Origin: RPQJ01 sp963732375
GTDB lineage: Bacteria; Pseudomonadota; Gammaproteobacteria; Steroidobacterales; Steroidobacteraceae
Length of the DNA stretch: 64,000 nt
Direction: 5' to 3'
NCBI GenBank assembly: GCA_963732375.1
Contig: CAVSZE010000012.1
Span: 248,001 to 312,000, forward strand
The notes under the pieces were generated by a model. The model made no database searches. It was not told the origin of the DNA and saw nothing but the letters and a program-made list of their open reading frames with translations. Positions 52,031 to 60,507 of this stretch are shown in pieces. Each line of letters starts with the position of its first letter. The first letter of the stretch is position 1. The translations under genes were made by a program, and so were the position numbers.

Positions 52031-52626
52031 TCGGATTCCTGCGCGGACGCCTTGCCGCTAAGCATCCGCCGTCGCTGGTCGTGGACGTTGGCGGGGTCGG
52101 CTATGAGGTCGAAGCACCGATGTCAACGTTCTATGGCCTGCCGTCGGTCGGTGCCGAGGTCATGTTGCACACGCACCTGGTGGTGCGCGAGGACGCACAC
52201 GTACTGTTCGGTTTCGGCACGGAGCGCGAGCGGAGCCTGTTCCGCGAGGTGATCAAGGTATCGGGCGTCGGGCCCCGCATCGCGCTCGCGATCCTCTCCG
52301 GCATCAGCGTCGACGATTTCCACCGCTGCGTTGAGGCGGACGACGCGGCCGCGCTGGTGCGCGTGCCGGGCATCGGGCGCAAGACGGCGGAGCGCCTGAT
52401 CATCGAGATGCGCGACCGGCTCAAGGTCCTTGCCGGACCAGCGACTGGTGGACTGCCGGGAACGGCGCCCGGCGCCCAGCTGAGCCCGCAGGCCGAGGCC
52501 TTCAGCGCGCTGGTGGCACTCGGCTACAAGCCGGCAGAGGTTACGCGGCTGCTGCAGAAGGTGGAGCCGTCCGTGACCTCCACCGAAGAAATGATCCGCC
52601 ACGCGCTGCGTGCGGCGGCAGGCTGA
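52027..52626 (+). CDS. ruvA: RuvA, Holliday junction binding subunit
   Basis: The tetrameric protein that grips Holliday junctions and loads the RuvB motor. The 199 residues start at a TTG overlapping the ruvC stop. Domain I is MIGFLRGRLAAKHPPSLVVD; the helix-hairpin-helix segments are VSGVGPRIALAILS and VPGIGRKTAERLIIEMRDRL; the C-terminal RuvB-contact domain is AFSALVALGYKPAEVTRLL. It lies 16 bp before ruvB. Confidence 0.96.
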   Translation: MIGFLRGRLAAKHPPSLVVDVGGVGYEVEAPMSTFYGLPSVGAEVMLHTHLVVREDAHVLFGFGTERERSLFREVIKVSGVGPRIALAILSGISVDDFHRCVEADDAAALVRVPGIGRKTAERLIIEMRDRLKVLAGPATGGLPGTAPGAQLSPQAEAFSALVALGYKPAEVTRLLQKVEPSVTSTEEMIRHALRAAAG

Positions 52627-52642
52627 CGGCGGAGTGCGCTGA

Positions 52643-53683
52643 ATGATTGAACAGGATCGCGTGATCTCGGCCGCCCCGCAGCGGGACGAAGAAGCCTACG
52701 ACCGCGCCGTGCGGCCGAAGTCGCTGGCCGACTATGTGGGCCAGGCGCCGATGAAGGCGCAGATGGAGATCTTCATCCAGGCCGCGCGGCAACGCGGCGA
52801 GGCGCTCGACCACGTGCTGATCTTTGGCCCCCCGGGCCTCGGCAAGACCACGCTCGCGCATGTCATCGCCAACGAGCTCGGCGTCGGCTTCAAGCAGACC
52901 TCGGGCCCGGTGCTCGAGCGGCCCGGCGACCTGGCGGCGCTGCTGACCAACCTGCAGCCCAACGAAATACTGTTCGTGGACGAGATTCACCGCCTGAGCC
53001 CGGTGGTCGAGGAGATCCTCTACCCGGCGCTCGAGGACTTCCAGCTGGACATCGTGATCGGCGAGGGCCCCGGCGCGCGCTCGATCAAGATAGACCTGCC
53101 GCCCTTCACGCTGGTCGGCGCGACCACTCGTGCGGGCCTGCTGACCTCGCCACTGCGCGACCGGTTCGGCATCGTCCAGCGCCTCGAGTTCTACGGTCAC
53201 GACGACCTGCAGAAGATCGTCGAGCGCTCGGCACGAATCCTCGGCGTTCCCACCGACGTGCAGGGAGCGGTCCGCATTGCGCAGCGCTCGCGCGGCACGC
53301 CGCGCATCGCCAATCGGCTGCTGCGCAGGGTGCGGGACTTTGCCGAGGTCAAGGCCGACGGGAACATCACGGACGCGGTGGCGCAGGGCGCGCTCGACCT
53401 GCTCGACGTCGACCCCCAGGGCTTCGACCCGATGGATCGCAGGCTGATGCTGACGATCATCGAGAAATTCGACGGCGGCCCGGTCGGCGTGGACAGCCTC
53501 GCCGCGGCGCTCGGCGAGGAGCGCGGAACGATCGAGGACGTGATCGAGCCTTTCCTGATCCAGCAGGGCTACATCGCGCGCACGGCCCGCGGCCGCATCG
53601 CAAGCAGGAACGCATACCTTCACTTCGGCCTGACGCCGCCCGCGCTCGAGCGGCCCGGCACCATTGGCCTCTTCGATGCATGA
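52643..53683 (+). CDS. ruvB: RuvB, Holliday junction branch-migration ATPase
   Basis: The AAA+ motor of branch migration, 346 residues. It shows DYVGQAPMKAQMEIF, Walker A GPPGLGKTTLAHVIA, Walker B ILFVDEIHRLSP, sensor 1 LVGATTRAGLLTSPLRDRFG and the C-terminal winged helix (FLIQQGYIARTARGR). The family's N-terminal segment RPKSLADYVGQ is intact. It ends 12 bp before tolQ, so ruv and tol may share a transcript. Confidence 0.97.
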   Translation: MIEQDRVISAAPQRDEEAYDRAVRPKSLADYVGQAPMKAQMEIFIQAARQRGEALDHVLIFGPPGLGKTTLAHVIANELGVGFKQTSGPVLERPGDLAALLTNLQPNEILFVDEIHRLSPVVEEILYPALEDFQLDIVIGEGPGARSIKIDLPPFTLVGATTRAGLLTSPLRDRFGIVQRLEFYGHDDLQKIVERSARILGVPTDVQGAVRIAQRSRGTPRIANRLLRRVRDFAEVKADGNITDAVAQGALDLLDVDPQGFDPMDRRLMLTIIEKFDGGPVGVDSLAAALGEERGTIEDVIEPFLIQQGYIARTARGRIASRNAYLHFGLTPPALERPGTIGLFDA

Positions 53684-53695
53684 GGATGACTGACC

Positions 53696-54370
53696 ATGGG
53701 TGACCACTCCGCGCTCGACCTGGTCCTCGGTGCCAGTTTCCCCGTGCAATGCGTGCTGGCGCTGCTCGCAGCCGCATCGGTCGTGTCCTGGGCCATCATC
53801 CTGCGCAAGCGCCGGGTGATCAACGAGGCGCGCGACACCGCCGATGCATTCGAGGACAAGTTCTGGTCCGGAGGGGACCTCGCGGTGCTGTACAAGTCAC
53901 TCGAGGGCGGGTCGCCGGTCGGCATGTCAGGGGTCTTCGTGGCGGGCTTCCGGGAGTTTTCGCGCCTGCGCCAGCGGGTCGGGCTGGGCAGCGGACAACT
54001 TCTCGAGGGCAGCCGCCGTGCAATGAAAGTGGCGCAGCTGCGCGAGACGGATCGCCTCGAGCAGAACCTGGCGACGCTCGCGACCATCGGCTCGACCAGC
54101 CCCTACGTCGGCCTGTTCGGCACCGTGTGGGGCATCATGGGCGCCTTCCAGGGTCTTGGGGCCGTGCAGCAGGCGACACTGGCGACCGTGGCACCTGCGA
54201 TCGCCGAGGCACTGATCGCAACCGCGATGGGCTTGTTCGCCGCAATTCCGGCGGTGATCGGCTACAACCGCTACGCCGACCAGGTCGGCCGCCTCGAACT
54301 GCGCTACGACACCTTCATGGAGGAATTCTCGACCATATTGCAGCGCAACGCGGGCGTGGACGGCGACTGA
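53696..54370 (+). CDS. tolQ: TolQ, proton-channel subunit of the Tol-Pal system
   Basis: An inner-membrane subunit that, with TolR, uses the proton motive force to drive TolA and constrict the outer membrane at division. The 224 residues have three transmembrane helices (VLALLAAASVVSWAIILRK first) and the MotA/ExbB-type core IGSTSPYVGLFGTVWGIMGAF followed by APAIAEALIATAMGLFAAIP. Length is normal (E. coli 230). Confidence 0.96.
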   Translation: MGDHSALDLVLGASFPVQCVLALLAAASVVSWAIILRKRRVINEARDTADAFEDKFWSGGDLAVLYKSLEGGSPVGMSGVFVAGFREFSRLRQRVGLGSGQLLEGSRRAMKVAQLRETDRLEQNLATLATIGSTSPYVGLFGTVWGIMGAFQGLGAVQQATLATVAPAIAEALIATAMGLFAAIPAVIGYNRYADQVGRLELRYDTFMEEFSTILQRNAGVDGD

Positions 54371-54380
54371 GGGCGCGCTG

Positions 54381-54824
54381 GTGAGAAACAAGCGCGGCCG
54401 GCGGCTGATGGGCGAGATCAACGTCGTCCCCTACATCGACGTGATGCTGGTGCTGCTGGTCATCTTCATGGTGACGGCACCTATGCTGAGCCAGGGCATC
54501 AAGGTGGACCTGCCAAAGGCGGGCGCCGAGCCGCTGCCCCAGGACAAACTTGAGCCGCTGGTGCTCAGCATCGAGACGAACGGGCAGATGTACCTCAATA
54601 TCGGCAACCCGAACCAGCCGCTCACCGCTGATCGGGTCCTGGAAGTGGCCTCCGCCGCAATGCGCAGGGAACCCGAGCGCCCCGTCGTGGTCAAGGCAGA
54701 TACGGCCGTCGCTTATGGCCGCGTCGTGGAGGGCATGGTGTTGCTGCAGCAGTCGGGTGCGAAGAAGGTCGGTTTCGCGACGCAACCGCCGGTCGCCGAG
54801 GCGCGATCGCGCGCGCAGCGCTGA
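54381..54824 (+). CDS. tolR: TolR, Tol-Pal energising subunit
   Basis: An ExbD-type protein of 147 residues with one N-terminal transmembrane helix. The conserved INVVPYIDVMLVLLVIFMV contains the Asp needed for proton coupling. The periplasmic domain follows (VVKADTAVAYGRVVEGMVLL). It starts 10 bp after tolQ (GTG) and ends 3 bp before tolA. Confidence 0.95.
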   Translation: MRNKRGRRLMGEINVVPYIDVMLVLLVIFMVTAPMLSQGIKVDLPKAGAEPLPQDKLEPLVLSIETNGQMYLNIGNPNQPLTADRVLEVASAAMRREPERPVVVKADTAVAYGRVVEGMVLLQQSGAKKVGFATQPPVAEARSRAQR

Positions 54825-54827
54825 GCG

Positions 54828-55703
54828 ATGGCGGGGTTTGCGCGCGAACACCTGCGCCCACTGGTCGGCTCGGCGGGCCTGCACCTGCTGTTGATTGCGC
54901 TCGTGGCCGGCATGGCACTGCGCTGGACCAAGCCCCAGGAACCGGTGCAGCTTGCGATCGAGGGCTTCGTGGTCGATGCGAAAGACCTGCCGAGGTCGGC
55001 GCACTCGGGAAAGGCGCGGCCGGCGCCAAGGCCGGAACCCGTGCCTGAGCCCGCAAAGGAAGTGCGCCCCCCGCCGCCGGTTGAGGATACCGAGGCGCGC
55101 GTGCGCGCCGAGGCCGAAGCAGCCGAACGCGCTCGTGAAGAGCACGCACAGGCCGCGCAGTTGAAGGCCCGCGAGCAAGCTGCTGCGATCGAGCGGCGCA
55201 AGCAGGACCAGGCCGATGCACAGAAGAAGCAGGCTGCGGACGAGGTGCGCCGCAAGGCAGAAGCGGATGCCGAGCGGAAGAAGGCGGCCGACACTGCCGA
55301 GGCGAAGCGGGTAAAAGAGGCACAGCAGACTGCCGCCAGGGACGCGAAGGCCAGGGCGGCACGAGAGGCGGACCTGCAGCGCCAGCTCGCTGCGGAAGAG
55401 GCGGAGGGGCAGGCGCTTGCCCGGCCAGGCGTGAAGGACGAATACCGGGCGCTGCTGACGCAGGCGATCGAGCGCAACTGGATCCGGCCACCCTCAGCTC
55501 GCGCAGGGCTTGCCTGTACGCTGTACGTGAACCAGGCAGCCGGCGGGACGGTGGTGGACGTGAAGCTCGGCACGTGCAACGGTGACGCGGCGGTGCGTGA
55601 GTCGATCGTGAATGCCGTGTATCGTTCTTCTCCGCTGCCGCCGCCGAGCGACCCGCGGGCGTTCGAGCGCAGGCTAGTGATTGTGTTCCAGCCGACGGAG
55701 TAG
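54828..55703 (+). CDS. tolA: TolA, periplasm-spanning subunit of Tol-Pal
   Basis: The 291-residue inner-membrane-anchored protein that links TolQR to TolB/Pal. One transmembrane helix near residues 13-30 (AGLHLLLIALVAGMALRW) is followed by a Pro-rich linker and a long Ala/Glu/Lys/Arg helix (about residues 85-195) typical of TolA domain II. The C-terminal domain (YRALLTQAIERNWIRPPS, ACTLYVNQAAGGTVVDVKL) ends the protein. It is shorter than E. coli TolA (421) mainly in the repetitive helix. Confidence 0.93.
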   Translation: MAGFAREHLRPLVGSAGLHLLLIALVAGMALRWTKPQEPVQLAIEGFVVDAKDLPRSAHSGKARPAPRPEPVPEPAKEVRPPPPVEDTEARVRAEAEAAERAREEHAQAAQLKAREQAAAIERRKQDQADAQKKQAADEVRRKAEADAERKKAADTAEAKRVKEAQQTAARDAKARAAREADLQRQLAAEEAEGQALARPGVKDEYRALLTQAIERNWIRPPSARAGLACTLYVNQAAGGTVVDVKLGTCNGDAAVRESIVNAVYRSSPLPPPSDPRAFERRLVIVFQPTE

Positions 55704-55710
55704 GGTCCCG

Positions 55711-57024
55711 ATGAATGTTGATGGATTGACCGTGCGCCAGGCCCTGGCGCGAATCCTCGCGCTGGTCGTGATGCTGGCAGCCGTGGCTGCACCGGCGCGT
55801 GCCCAGTTGCGGCTCGACATCACCGAGGGCGTCAAGGACGCGGTGCCGGTTGCGGTGGTTCCGTTCGGCGGCCAGCCCGAGGGCGGCACGACCGACATTG
55901 CGGCCATCGTCGCCGGGGACCTGAGGCTCAGTGGCCGGTTCGCGCCACTGGATCGGCAGGACATGGTGACCCGCCCGACGAGCGGCGGTCAGGTCCGATT
56001 CGAGGACTGGCGCCTGCTGAAAGCCGACTACATCGTGGTCGGAAGCGTGGACGGTGGCGGCTCGGCCGTGTTGTTCGAGCTGTTCAATGTCCAGACCGGG
56101 CAGCAACTCCTCGCACAGACGATCCCGGTATCCGGCCAGACGCTCCGCTCGGTCGCACACCACATCTCCGACCTGGTGTTCGAGCGCCTTACCGGCATTC
56201 CCGGCGCGTTCTCGACGCGCATCGCCTACATCTCCGTCGAAGGCAAGCCGCCGTCGCAGCGGTACCGCTTGCTGGTCTCCGACGCGGACGGTTACAACCC
56301 GCGCACGGTGACTGAATCGGGCGAACCGCTGATGTCGCCGTCCTGGTCGCCCGACGGGCAGGACCTCGCCTACGTGTCCTTCGAAAACAAGGCCTCGGCG
56401 ATCTACGTGCAGCGGCTCGCTACCGGCGAGCGGAGGCGGGTGTCGGCGCGCGCGGGCATCAACGGCGCACCGGCCTATTCGCCGGACGGCACGCGGATTG
56501 CCCTTACACTTTCGCGAGACAGCAATCTCGACATCTACGTGCTCGACCTCGCGACGCAGGCACTGACCAGGATTACCTCCAACGATGCGATCGACACGGA
56601 GGCCGCCTGGACCCCCGACGGAAAGGCGCTGTACTTCACTTCGGACCGGGTGGGCAGCCCGCAGATTTACCGCGTGAGCCTGGCGACGCCTTCCGATGTC
56701 CAGCGCGTGACCTACACCAACGGCTACAACGCGCGGCCACGAGTGTCGCCCGACGGCAAGTCGCTCGCGATGGTGACGCAGGACCGCGGTTACCGGATCG
56801 CGCTGATGGACCTCGACAATCGCACGCTGCGAACGCTGACCAACGGCCGCCAGGACGAATCCCCCAGCTTTGCGCCGAATGGCGCCGTCATCATCTACGC
56901 AACCGAAGACCGCGGTCCCGGTTCGCTCGCGATGGTGTCCAGCGACGGGCGCTACCAGGAGCGCCTGCGCTCGTCGCAGGGCGACGTGCGAGAGCCGGCC
57001 TGGTCGCCGTATCCGCCACGTTGA
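55711..57024 (+). CDS. tolB: TolB, periplasmic beta-propeller of Tol-Pal
   Basis: The periplasmic protein that binds Pal and TolA, 437 residues. The signal peptide is ALARILALVVMLAAVAAPARA. An N-terminal alpha/beta domain (VPVAVVPFGGQPEGG, DYIVVGSVDGGG) precedes a six-bladed propeller with repeated PSWSPDGQDLAYVSF-like blades (YSPDGTRIAL, WTPDGKALYFTSDR, VSPDGKSLAMV). The start is the ATG at 55711, 7 bp after tolA. Confidence 0.96.
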   Translation: MNVDGLTVRQALARILALVVMLAAVAAPARAQLRLDITEGVKDAVPVAVVPFGGQPEGGTTDIAAIVAGDLRLSGRFAPLDRQDMVTRPTSGGQVRFEDWRLLKADYIVVGSVDGGGSAVLFELFNVQTGQQLLAQTIPVSGQTLRSVAHHISDLVFERLTGIPGAFSTRIAYISVEGKPPSQRYRLLVSDADGYNPRTVTESGEPLMSPSWSPDGQDLAYVSFENKASAIYVQRLATGERRRVSARAGINGAPAYSPDGTRIALTLSRDSNLDIYVLDLATQALTRITSNDAIDTEAAWTPDGKALYFTSDRVGSPQIYRVSLATPSDVQRVTYTNGYNARPRVSPDGKSLAMVTQDRGYRIALMDLDNRTLRTLTNGRQDESPSFAPNGAVIIYATEDRGPGSLAMVSSDGRYQERLRSSQGDVREPAWSPYPPR

Positions 57025-57120
57025 TGATTGCGCACGACCATTGTGGTAAAAGGCGCGCACTCTAGTGCGTGCGACACCGGTCCTTGATCGAGGACTGAAA
57101 TTCCCAGGAGCCCGCCCGTC

Positions 57121-57645
57121 ATGAAACTGATCCACGTACTCGCGCTCGTCGTACTGTCGACGAGCCTTGCCGCCTGCACCAAGCCCACGCAGACCAAGCC
57201 GGTTGCCCAGACACCCGCCGCGCAGACAGACAGCGCATCGACGACTGGCATCGACCAGGGCACCTCGCCGTCTGGCAACTTGACGCCGCAGCAGCAGGCG
57301 CTGGCGCAGCTCAAGACGAAGAACATCATCTATTTCGACTTCGACAGCAGCGGGATCCCGCAGGAGTACCTCTCGGTCGTCTCGGCCAACGCGGCATACC
57401 TGGTGAAGTATCCCACCGCGCGCGTTCGTCTCGAGGGCCACACCGATGAACGCGGCACACGCGAATACAACATCGGCCTCGGCGAGCGTCGCGCACAGGT
57501 GGTCAAGAATGCGCTGCTGGCGCAGGGTGTCGCGGCCGCGCAGCTCACCACCGTGAGCTACGGCGAGGAGCGTCCGGCCGTGGAAGGCCACGACGAGGCC
57601 GCCTACGCGCAGAATCGCCGCGTCGAGTTCGCCTACCCGCAGTGA
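57121..57645 (+). CDS. pal: Pal, peptidoglycan-associated lipoprotein
   Basis: An outer-membrane lipoprotein that binds peptidoglycan and TolB. The 174 residues start with a lipoprotein signal (LALVVLSTSLAACTKPTQ), followed by a Thr/Gln/Pro linker and an OmpA-like domain (IIYFDFDSSGIPQEY; peptidoglycan-binding LEGHTDERGTREYNIGLG; AQNRRVEFAY). The 96 bp upstream hold a GCGCAC/GTGCGT dyad and may contain a separate promoter. The stop overlaps cpoB. Confidence 0.97.
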   Translation: MKLIHVLALVVLSTSLAACTKPTQTKPVAQTPAAQTDSASTTGIDQGTSPSGNLTPQQQALAQLKTKNIIYFDFDSSGIPQEYLSVVSANAAYLVKYPTARVRLEGHTDERGTREYNIGLGERRAQVVKNALLAQGVAAAQLTTVSYGEERPAVEGHDEAAYAQNRRVEFAYPQ

Positions 57646-58475
57646 CGGCCGTGAATACACCTCTCAGGGCCCTCGCGGGCATCGTGCTTCTGGCGTGGAG
57701 CTTCGCGTCGCTGGCCACCGCGAGCAACAAGGAGCTCGAGGCCCGCGCGAACGAGACCGACGCGCGGCTGGCGGCCGTCGAACGTGCCAACCAGACGCTG
57801 GTGCAGTTGCAGCAGCAGGCCGAGGCGATGCGGCAGGAACTGCGCACGCTGCGCGGGCAACTTGACGAGGTCCGTCACGAGCTCGAAGGCATGCAGAAGC
57901 AGCAGCGCGACCTCTATTCGGACCTCGATCGCAGGCTGCTGCTGATCGAGAATGGCGTGCAGCCGGGCATTGCGGGTATGCAGCCGATCGACCGCCAGCA
58001 GGGTGTCGCGGCGCCCGACGGCGCCGAGGCGACGAGGATTCCGGTGGCCGCAGGTGCTGCCGGTGCGACGGAAGACGATATCAGGGCCGCCGACGAGACG
58101 ACCGTCTACAGCGATTCGTTCGCTGCGCTGAAGGCCGGACGCTACGAGGAGGCTGCGCGCGGCTTCCAGCTCTATCTCACCAAGTATCCGGACGGCCCAC
58201 GCGCCGACTACGCCACGTACTGGTTGGGCGAGTCGATGTACGCGCAGCGGGACTTCGTCACCTCGCTCAAGGTGTTCCAGCGGGTCGTCAGCAGCTTTCC
58301 GGAATCACGCAAGGCGCCCGACGCGATGCTGAAGGTTGGCTACTGCCAGTACGAACTGAAGGCGTTCCGCAACGCCCGCGCCACGTTGCAGAAGGTCGTA
58401 TCCGGCTTCCCCGGTACGGACGCTGCCCGGCTGGCCGAGCAGCGGCTCGTGCAGATGGATACCGAGGGACGGTGA
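57642..58475 (+). CDS. cpoB: CpoB (YbgF), Tol-Pal associated coordinator
   Basis: A periplasmic protein that coordinates peptidoglycan synthesis by PBP1B with outer-membrane constriction. The 277 residues have a signal peptide (GIVLLAWSFASLATA), an N-terminal coiled coil (about residues 26-85, ELEARANETDARLAAVERAN) and C-terminal TPR repeats (YEEAARGFQLYLTKYPDGPR, AYWLGESMYAQRDF-like, ARATLQKVVSGFPGTDAA). The start is GTG 57642 overlapping the pal stop (GTGA); GTG 57651 is an alternative. Confidence 0.93.
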   Translation: MTAVNTPLRALAGIVLLAWSFASLATASNKELEARANETDARLAAVERANQTLVQLQQQAEAMRQELRTLRGQLDEVRHELEGMQKQQRDLYSDLDRRLLLIENGVQPGIAGMQPIDRQQGVAAPDGAEATRIPVAAGAAGATEDDIRAADETTVYSDSFAALKAGRYEEAARGFQLYLTKYPDGPRADYATYWLGESMYAQRDFVTSLKVFQRVVSSFPESRKAPDAMLKVGYCQYELKAFRNARATLQKVVSGFPGTDAARLAEQRLVQMDTEGR

Positions 58476-59143
58476 ACCGGCTCAAGGTCACTGAGACCTT
58501 CGTCTCGATACAGGGCGAGGCCGATGCCGTCGGCTGGCCGACGCTCTTCATTCGCCTGACCGGCTGCCCGCTGCGCTGCGTCTACTGCGACACGCAGTAC
58601 GCATTCCATGGCGGCGACTGGCGCGACGTTGGCGCGCTGGTCGAAATTGCGCGAGGCTCCGGCGTGCGCCACGTGTGCGTGACCGGCGGCGAGCCGCTGG
58701 CGCAGAAAGCCTGCCTCGAGTTGTTACCCGCGCTCTGCGACGCCGGATTCCGCGTCTCGCTCGAGACCAGCGGGGCGATGGACGTGGCGCCGGTCGATCC
58801 GCGAGTGAGCCGCGTGGTGGATCTCAAGACGCCGGGATCCGGCGAGTCTGGACGCAATCGCCTGGAGAACCTGGCACTGCTCACGCCCCGCGACCAGCTC
58901 AAAGTGGTGATCTGCTCACGCGCTGACTACGAATGGGCCCGCGACCTGCTGCAGACAGTGATGCCAAATAAATCGGTGCCAGGCACCGATTTATCCGGTA
59001 CCGATTTCCAGGTGTTGTTCTCGCCAAGCTGGGGCCAGGTAGAGCCACGCGATCTCGCTGAATGGATCCTGGCCGACCGGCTAGATGTTCGGTTGCAAGT
59101 CCAGCTCCACAAGGTCCTGTGGGGCGACCAGCCAGGGCGATGA
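58472..59143 (+). CDS. queE: QueE, 7-carboxy-7-deazaguanine synthase with an inserted palindrome
   Basis: A radical-SAM enzyme that makes 7-carboxy-7-deazaguanine in queuosine biosynthesis. The 223 residues include FVSIQGEADAVGWPTLFIRL, the cluster motif GCPLRCVYCDTQYAFHG and VCVTGGEPLAQKACLELL. Near residues 166-178 (KSVPGTDLSGTDF) the protein contains an insert encoded by a perfect DNA palindrome, placed before the family's QVLFSPSWGQVEPRDLAEWIL C-terminus; the frame is kept. It starts at GTG 58472 and overlaps queC by 4 bp. Confidence 0.94.
   Translation: MNRLKVTETFVSIQGEADAVGWPTLFIRLTGCPLRCVYCDTQYAFHGGDWRDVGALVEIARGSGVRHVCVTGGEPLAQKACLELLPALCDAGFRVSLETSGAMDVAPVDPRVSRVVDLKTPGSGESGRNRLENLALLTPRDQLKVVICSRADYEWARDLLQTVMPNKSVPGTDLSGTDFQVLFSPSWGQVEPRDLAEWILADRLDVRLQVQLHKVLWGDQPGR
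58968..58994. repeat. Perfect palindrome inside queE (REP-like)
   Basis: Arms ATAAATCGGTGCC and GGCACCGATTTAT pair perfectly around a single A. A further partial copy (GGTACCGATTT) follows to about 59007. Sequences of the type AAATCGGTGCC-GGCACCGATTT are known as dispersed palindromes in some gammaproteobacterial genomes; that link is inference. Here it is translated as part of QueE. Confidence 0.8.
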
Positions 59144-59850
59144 GCGAGCCAGGCAAAAGCAGCAGCGCAAGCGCAACTGCACGGCCGGCGGTCGTGCTGT
59201 TGTCGGGCGGGCTCGATTCGGCCACCTGCCTGGCCATCGCGCGCGCCGAGGGCTTCCGCTGCCACGCGCTCAGCCTGGCCTATGGGCAGCGGCATGAAGC
59301 CGAATTGCGCGCGGCGGAGCGGGTTGCAACCACCCTCGGCGCACAGCAGCACCGGGTGATGCGCATCGACCTTGCGGCATTCGGCGGGTCAGCGCTCACC
59401 GATCGTGGCATCGCCGTACCCGAAGCGCCGGTCGGTGGTATCCCGGTGACCTACGTGCCGGCGCGCAACACCGTTTTCCTTTCGCTCGCGCTCGCCTGGA
59501 CCGAGGTGCTACGGGCGCAGGACATCTTCATCGGCGTGAATGCGGTGGACTACTCGGGCTATCCGGACTGCCGGCCGGAGTTCGTGGCAGCCTTCGAACG
59601 TCTCGCGAACCTGGCCACGCGCGCTGGCGTCGAAGGGACCGCTCCTATCCGAATCCGTACGCCGCTCATTTCGCTCAGCAAGTCGGAGATCATCCGTCGT
59701 GGCCTCGAGCTGGGCGTGGCGTTCGGCGACACAGTTTCCTGCTACCAGGCAGACGACGAGGGCCGGGCCTGCGGGCGCTGCGATTCGTGCCGCCTGCGGC
59801 GCGAGGGCTTCGCAGCTGCGGGCGTCGCCGACCCGACCCGCTACCGCTGA
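59140..59850 (+). CDS. queC: QueC, 7-cyano-7-deazaguanine synthase
   Basis: An ATP- and zinc-dependent enzyme that turns 7-carboxy-7-deazaguanine into preQ0. The 236 residues show the PP-loop VVLLSGGLDSATCLA, the SLAYGQRHEAEL segment, VPARNTVFLSLALAWTE, NAVDYSGYPDCRPEF and the zinc cysteines CGRCDSC with an upstream SCYQ. The ATG at 59140 overlaps the queE stop (ATGA), so the two queuosine enzymes are coupled. Confidence 0.97.
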   Translation: MSEPGKSSSASATARPAVVLLSGGLDSATCLAIARAEGFRCHALSLAYGQRHEAELRAAERVATTLGAQQHRVMRIDLAAFGGSALTDRGIAVPEAPVGGIPVTYVPARNTVFLSLALAWTEVLRAQDIFIGVNAVDYSGYPDCRPEFVAAFERLANLATRAGVEGTAPIRIRTPLISLSKSEIIRRGLELGVAFGDTVSCYQADDEGRACGRCDSCRLRREGFAAAGVADPTRYR

Positions 59851-60028
59851 CCTCAGTGTTCGGCGCTCGGGTATCCGAGTCCGGCTTAATATTAATATGC
59901 TGCGGGCTCGGCTTAGACCGGTGTCATGGAATGCCGGGCAATCCCAAGTTCACTTGTTCGACACAAAGGGAGAAGACAATTAGTGGATTAACTGCTGTTG
60001 CTCGCTTCGCCACAGGAGCAGCCACAAC

Positions 60029-60457
60029 ATGACGAATCTCGAAGGGTTTTTTTCCCGAACCTTCCGGCCCTTTTACCTGCTGACCGGTGCCGGGACGGCG
60101 CTGGTGGGGATCTTTGCCATCTTCCCCTCCTGGGCCATGCCAAATATCGTGAGGCTTCCCTACCTGGTTGAATACACGATCATCATCCAGCATTGGGGAA
60201 TCATGGTCGGGCTAATGGGCCTGTTCATGATGGGGGCGGCGATTTACCGCGAGTGGCGTTTCCCGATCGCCCTCTACAGCGCTTTCGAGAAGGCGTTCAT
60301 GGTCTGGCTCGTGCTTTCCAACGCCAGGCAACCCTACGTCGCTGGTTTCTGGATTCCCTTTGCTCTCGATTTGACGGTCGTCATCTACACCATCGGCTAT
60401 TTCGCATACTGCGGATTCAACTTTCCGGTGCCGGATCAGCCGGACCGCCGAGGATGA
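60029..60457 (+). CDS. Hypothetical four-helix membrane protein
   Basis: A 142-residue protein with about four hydrophobic segments (FYLLTGAGTALVGIFAIF; HWGIMVGLMGLFMMGAAIY; AFEKAFMVWLVLSNAR; IPFALDLTVVIYTIGYFAY). I do not recognise the family. It stands alone, 178 bp after queC (a stretch with no feature I can support) and convergent with the FadL-type porin gene. Confidence 0.65.
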   Translation: MTNLEGFFSRTFRPFYLLTGAGTALVGIFAIFPSWAMPNIVRLPYLVEYTIIIQHWGIMVGLMGLFMMGAAIYREWRFPIALYSAFEKAFMVWLVLSNARQPYVAGFWIPFALDLTVVIYTIGYFAYCGFNFPVPDQPDRRG

Positions 60458-60507
60458 TCAGCCCCCGCCGCGGTGCGGCGCGAACAGGGGCGTGACCAGC
60501 CCGCCGC

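Noticed and set aside
54691..57660. A 989-codon minus-strand open frame across tolRAB and pal
   Set aside because: It is fully antisense to four conserved genes and has a compositionally biased product; a GC-skew artefact.
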